From DASPXK01 sp035637315 (GTDB taxonomy: Bacteria; Chloroflexota; UBA6077; JACCZL01): DNA of 5,753 nt. Shown here in pieces: positions 3,877 through 5,753 of the stretch. The DNA lies in NCBI GenBank assembly GCA_035637315.1, contig DASPXK010000381.1, positions 1-5,753 of the forward strand, read 5' to 3'. The position numbers and the translations under genes were made by a program. The notes beneath the pieces are model-generated. The model was not told the DNA's origin and made no database searches. It saw only the letters and a list, made by a program, of their open reading frames with translations. Position 1 is the stretch's first letter. The number at the start of each line of letters is the position of its first letter.

Positions 3877-5700
3877 ATGGACGACCTGAGTGGCCACACG
3901 CTGGGACCATACGAGCTGATCGAGAGGCTCGGGTCCGGCGCGATGGCGGTCGTCTACCGAGCCGTGAACCGGTCGCTCGGCCAGCCGCGCGCGGTTAAGG
4001 TGGTACTGCCAGAGTTCGCCGCGGAGCGGGCCTTCGTCGACCAGTTCAGCGCCGATGCCAGAATCGCGGCCGGGCTGCGCCATCCGAATATCGTCGTTAT
4101 CCACGCCGTGGCCGAACATGAAGGCCACCACCTCATCGCGATGGATCTGGTGGACGGCATCTCGCTGCGCCAACTGATCAACCAGGATGGGCCGCTACCG
4201 CTCGCGCGGGCGGCCACGATGCTGCAGCAAGTCGCCGCCGCGCTCGACTACGCGCACTCCCACGGCGTCGCTCACCGCGACGTCAAGCCCGGCAATGTCC
4301 TGGTCGGGCCCGCCGACCACGTGACGCTGGTGGATTTCGGCATCGCTCGCGCAGCCAGCCGAGCGAGGCCGCCCGAATCTGTCGTGGGAACGCCTGGATA
4401 CCTGGCACCCGAGGCAGCCCTGGGCGAGGGCGGGGGTGTCCCGGCCGACCTGTATGCCCTTGGCGTGGTGGCCTACGAGATGCTAACGGGCCAGCTGCCG
4501 TTCATCGACATCCCCAGCGCTCGACAACGCGAGCCGCCGACTCCTAGCTCGCTCAGGCCAGGCCTGCCAGAATCCGTTGATCGAACGCTGCTCCGCCAAC
4601 TCGCCTCAAACCCCCTCGACCGCTTTGCCTCGCCGCACGGCTTCGTAGCGGCGCTCCTCGCAGATCATATGTCGGGTGGACGCCTGGGAACTGCCCCCGC
4701 GCCTATAATGCCGCCCACAGGCACTGAGCATCCTGCTGGCATTGGAGCCGTCGATTCGGCCGAGCCTGACCTGGACGACGGGCCACCGACCGTGCGCGTG
4801 ACTGGAACTGGTCGCCGAACAGGACTTCTGGTCGTCGCGATCGGCGGCTCGTTGGTTGTCGGCCTGACCGCGGTGGTCACCTTCGTACTGTTCGAGCGGA
4901 GCGTTCTGGCGCCGTCCAGCGTCGTCGATCAACCGACCCCCCTCGCGCCCACCGTCGCGCCCGCTGCGCCGGCCGTGGCGCCAACGGCCGCTCCGCCGGC
5001 CGCGACGGGTGTCCCGGCCCTGGCTCCCGCGCCAACCCCGCCCCCGACCGCGACCACCGTGCCAACCACGGCCACGCCTTCGCCACAACAGCGAATCCAG
5101 CTCGCCCGGGCGGCGCTGGACGCCGGGAACTTTGCGGGGGCGCTTGTGCTCCTGGCTATTTTGAAGCAGAGCGATCCGACCACTCCAGGCTTGGACGACG
5201 CGCTGTATCAGGCGCACTTCGGCTATGCCCGACAGTTCCTCGACCAGAGCGACTACGACCGCAGCTTTGTCGAGTACGGCGAGGCGCTCAAGCTCAAGCC
5301 AGATGACTCGGCCGCGCTGGAGGGTCGGAAGCAGGTGGTGCTAGCGAAGGACTGGGCCCAGATGGAGGCCGCCTGGGGCAGGGACGACGAGGCCGCTATC
5401 GGCGCAGCTGAGGAGATCATGCAGCTCGATCCGGACTATCGGCAGGTCAGCCAGAAGCTGTACACACTCCTGATCGGCAAGGCTGACCGATTGCTGAGCG
5501 CCGGCGATCGAGAAGCCGCCCTGCCCGTGCTGCAGCGGGCGCTGGAGGTCAATCCGGATGGCGAAGAGGCCAGGCAGCGTCTGGCCACCTACACGCCCAC
5601 CCCGGCCCCGGGCCGCGTGGTGCCCGGCCGCCAGCCCCCGTCGATCCCGCTGCCCCTCCCCACCCCCAGCCGCCGTCCAGGGCCGTTTCCCCGGCCGTAG
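3877..5700 (+). CDS. Transmembrane Ser/Thr protein kinase (PknB type) with extracytoplasmic TPR domain
   Basis: The 607-residue protein should phosphorylate Ser/Thr on cytoplasmic partners in response to something sensed outside the membrane. Residues 12-262 are a Hanks-type kinase: glycine loop LGSGAMAVVY (18-27), ATP lysine K41, HPNIV (69-73), catalytic HRDVKPGN (D135, N140), DFG (D153), GTPGYLAPE (171-179), the DLYALG aspartate D191 and R249. It is an RD kinase, with S161, S168 and T172 as possible activation-loop sites. The alpha-C glutamate position appears to be Asp60, and the segment after LPF (208-222) is about five residues shorter than usual. A basic GRRTG precedes one membrane span (about 316-339). 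Then come a Pro/Ala/Thr-rich linker (about 342-403), TPR-like helical repeats (about 404-570, e.g. ALKLKPDD, ALEVNPDG) and a Pro-rich tail. No PASTA repeats are seen. It diverges from the CBS gene and is followed ten bases later by a new frame. The signal sensed and the substrates are unknown. Confidence 0.95.
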   Translation: MDDLSGHTLGPYELIERLGSGAMAVVYRAVNRSLGQPRAVKVVLPEFAAERAFVDQFSADARIAAGLRHPNIVVIHAVAEHEGHHLIAMDLVDGISLRQLINQDGPLPLARAATMLQQVAAALDYAHSHGVAHRDVKPGNVLVGPADHVTLVDFGIARAASRARPPESVVGTPGYLAPEAALGEGGGVPADLYALGVVAYEMLTGQLPFIDIPSARQREPPTPSSLRPGLPESVDRTLLRQLASNPLDRFASPHGFVAALLADHMSGGRLGTAPAPIMPPTGTEHPAGIGAVDSAEPDLDDGPPTVRVTGTGRRTGLLVVAIGGSLVVGLTAVVTFVLFERSVLAPSSVVDQPTPLAPTVAPAAPAVAPTAAPPAATGVPALAPAPTPPPTATTVPTTATPSPQQRIQLARAALDAGNFAGALVLLAILKQSDPTTPGLDDALYQAHFGYARQFLDQSDYDRSFVEYGEALKLKPDDSAALEGRKQVVLAKDWAQMEAAWGRDDEAAIGAAEEIMQLDPDYRQVSQKLYTLLIGKADRLLSAGDREAALPVLQRALEVNPDGEEARQRLATYTPTPAPGRVVPGRQPPSIPLPLPTPSRRPGPFPRP

Positions 5701-5710
5701 GCATCTCCTC

Positions 5711-5753
5711 ATGACGTATGAGCCGCTGGCTGTAGCAGTGGTTGGGCTGGGAT
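5711..5753 (+). CDS. Start of a probable Rossmann-fold NAD(P)-binding oxidoreductase, cut by the window edge
   Basis: An ATG at 5711, ten bases after the kinase stop, opens a frame that stays open to the end of the window. It reads MTYEPLAVAVVGLG. The pattern of a few residues, a hydrophobic beta strand and then GxG is the usual start of a dinucleotide-binding beta-alpha-beta fold, as in Gfo/Idh/MocA oxidoreductases or nucleotide-sugar dehydrogenases. No good Shine-Dalgarno site is present, so translation may depend on ribosomes finishing the kinase. Only 14 complete codons are visible; the family call is tentative. Confidence 0.5.
   Translation, partial: MTYEPLAVAVVGLG

Noticed and set aside
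4606..5217. Minus-strand open frame opposite the kinase linker
   Set aside because: Its Arg/Gly-rich product is the mirror of the Pro/Ala/Thr linker codons and has no domain or ribosome site.
5681..5696. GGCCG/CGGCC hairpin at the end of the kinase gene as a terminator
   Set aside because: The stem is only 5 bp, it is within coding sequence, no T run follows, and an open frame starts ten bases after the stop.

Overview
The window is GC-rich bacterial DNA with four complete protein genes, two gene starts cut by the window edges, and two short regulatory intergenic regions. A member of the Chloroflexota (Thermomicrobia/Limnocylindria-like soil or metagenomic lineages) is the best guess. The reasons are a PknB-type kinase with a long Pro/Thr/Ala linker and an extracytoplasmic TPR domain, an F420-type PPOX-fold enzyme of the Rv3369 family, and strong GC bias at third codon positions. 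Actinobacteria are the main alternative. This is inference from protein style, since no rRNA or tRNA is present.

Left part (1-818). On the minus strand lies a small flavin/F420-binding PPOX-fold protein (96-515). Downstream of it on the same strand is the first part of another reading frame with a hydrophobic N-terminus (1-29, cut by the edge). The 303-base gap 516-818 separates this leftward gene from the rightward nuclease gene. It holds the PPOX ribosome binding site, a pair of 9-bp direct repeats, a possible decayed gene fragment (577-684), heptamer repeats with an inverted partner, and a very good sigma-70 type extended -10 promoter for the nuclease.

Middle (819-3730). A secreted ExeM/NucH-like DNase has a signal peptide, an OB-fold domain, an endonuclease/exonuclease/phosphatase (EEP) domain and an unusual C-terminal domain. 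It converges tail to tail, with two bases between the stops, on a leftward gene for a tandem CBS-domain protein with an uncharacterised acidic N-terminal region.

Right part (3731-5753). The CBS gene and a transmembrane Ser/Thr protein kinase diverge from a 146-base region holding back-to-back promoters with small palindromes. The kinase has a cytoplasmic catalytic domain, one membrane span, a Pro-rich linker and extracytoplasmic TPR repeats in place of PASTA repeats. Ten bases after its stop a new frame opens, starting like a Rossmann-fold NAD(P)-dependent oxidoreductase, and runs off the edge.

How the genes might work together: the CBS protein (likely adenine-nucleotide sensing) and the kinase share a control region and may belong to one signalling unit. 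The nuclease would act outside the cell on DNA, for phosphate or nucleotide scavenging. The PPOX protein looks independent. I found no mobile element, CRISPR array or RNA gene. The least ordinary points are the kinase with its Asp in place of the alpha-C Glu, the nuclease C-terminal domain, the repeat-bearing control regions and the possible gene remnant.
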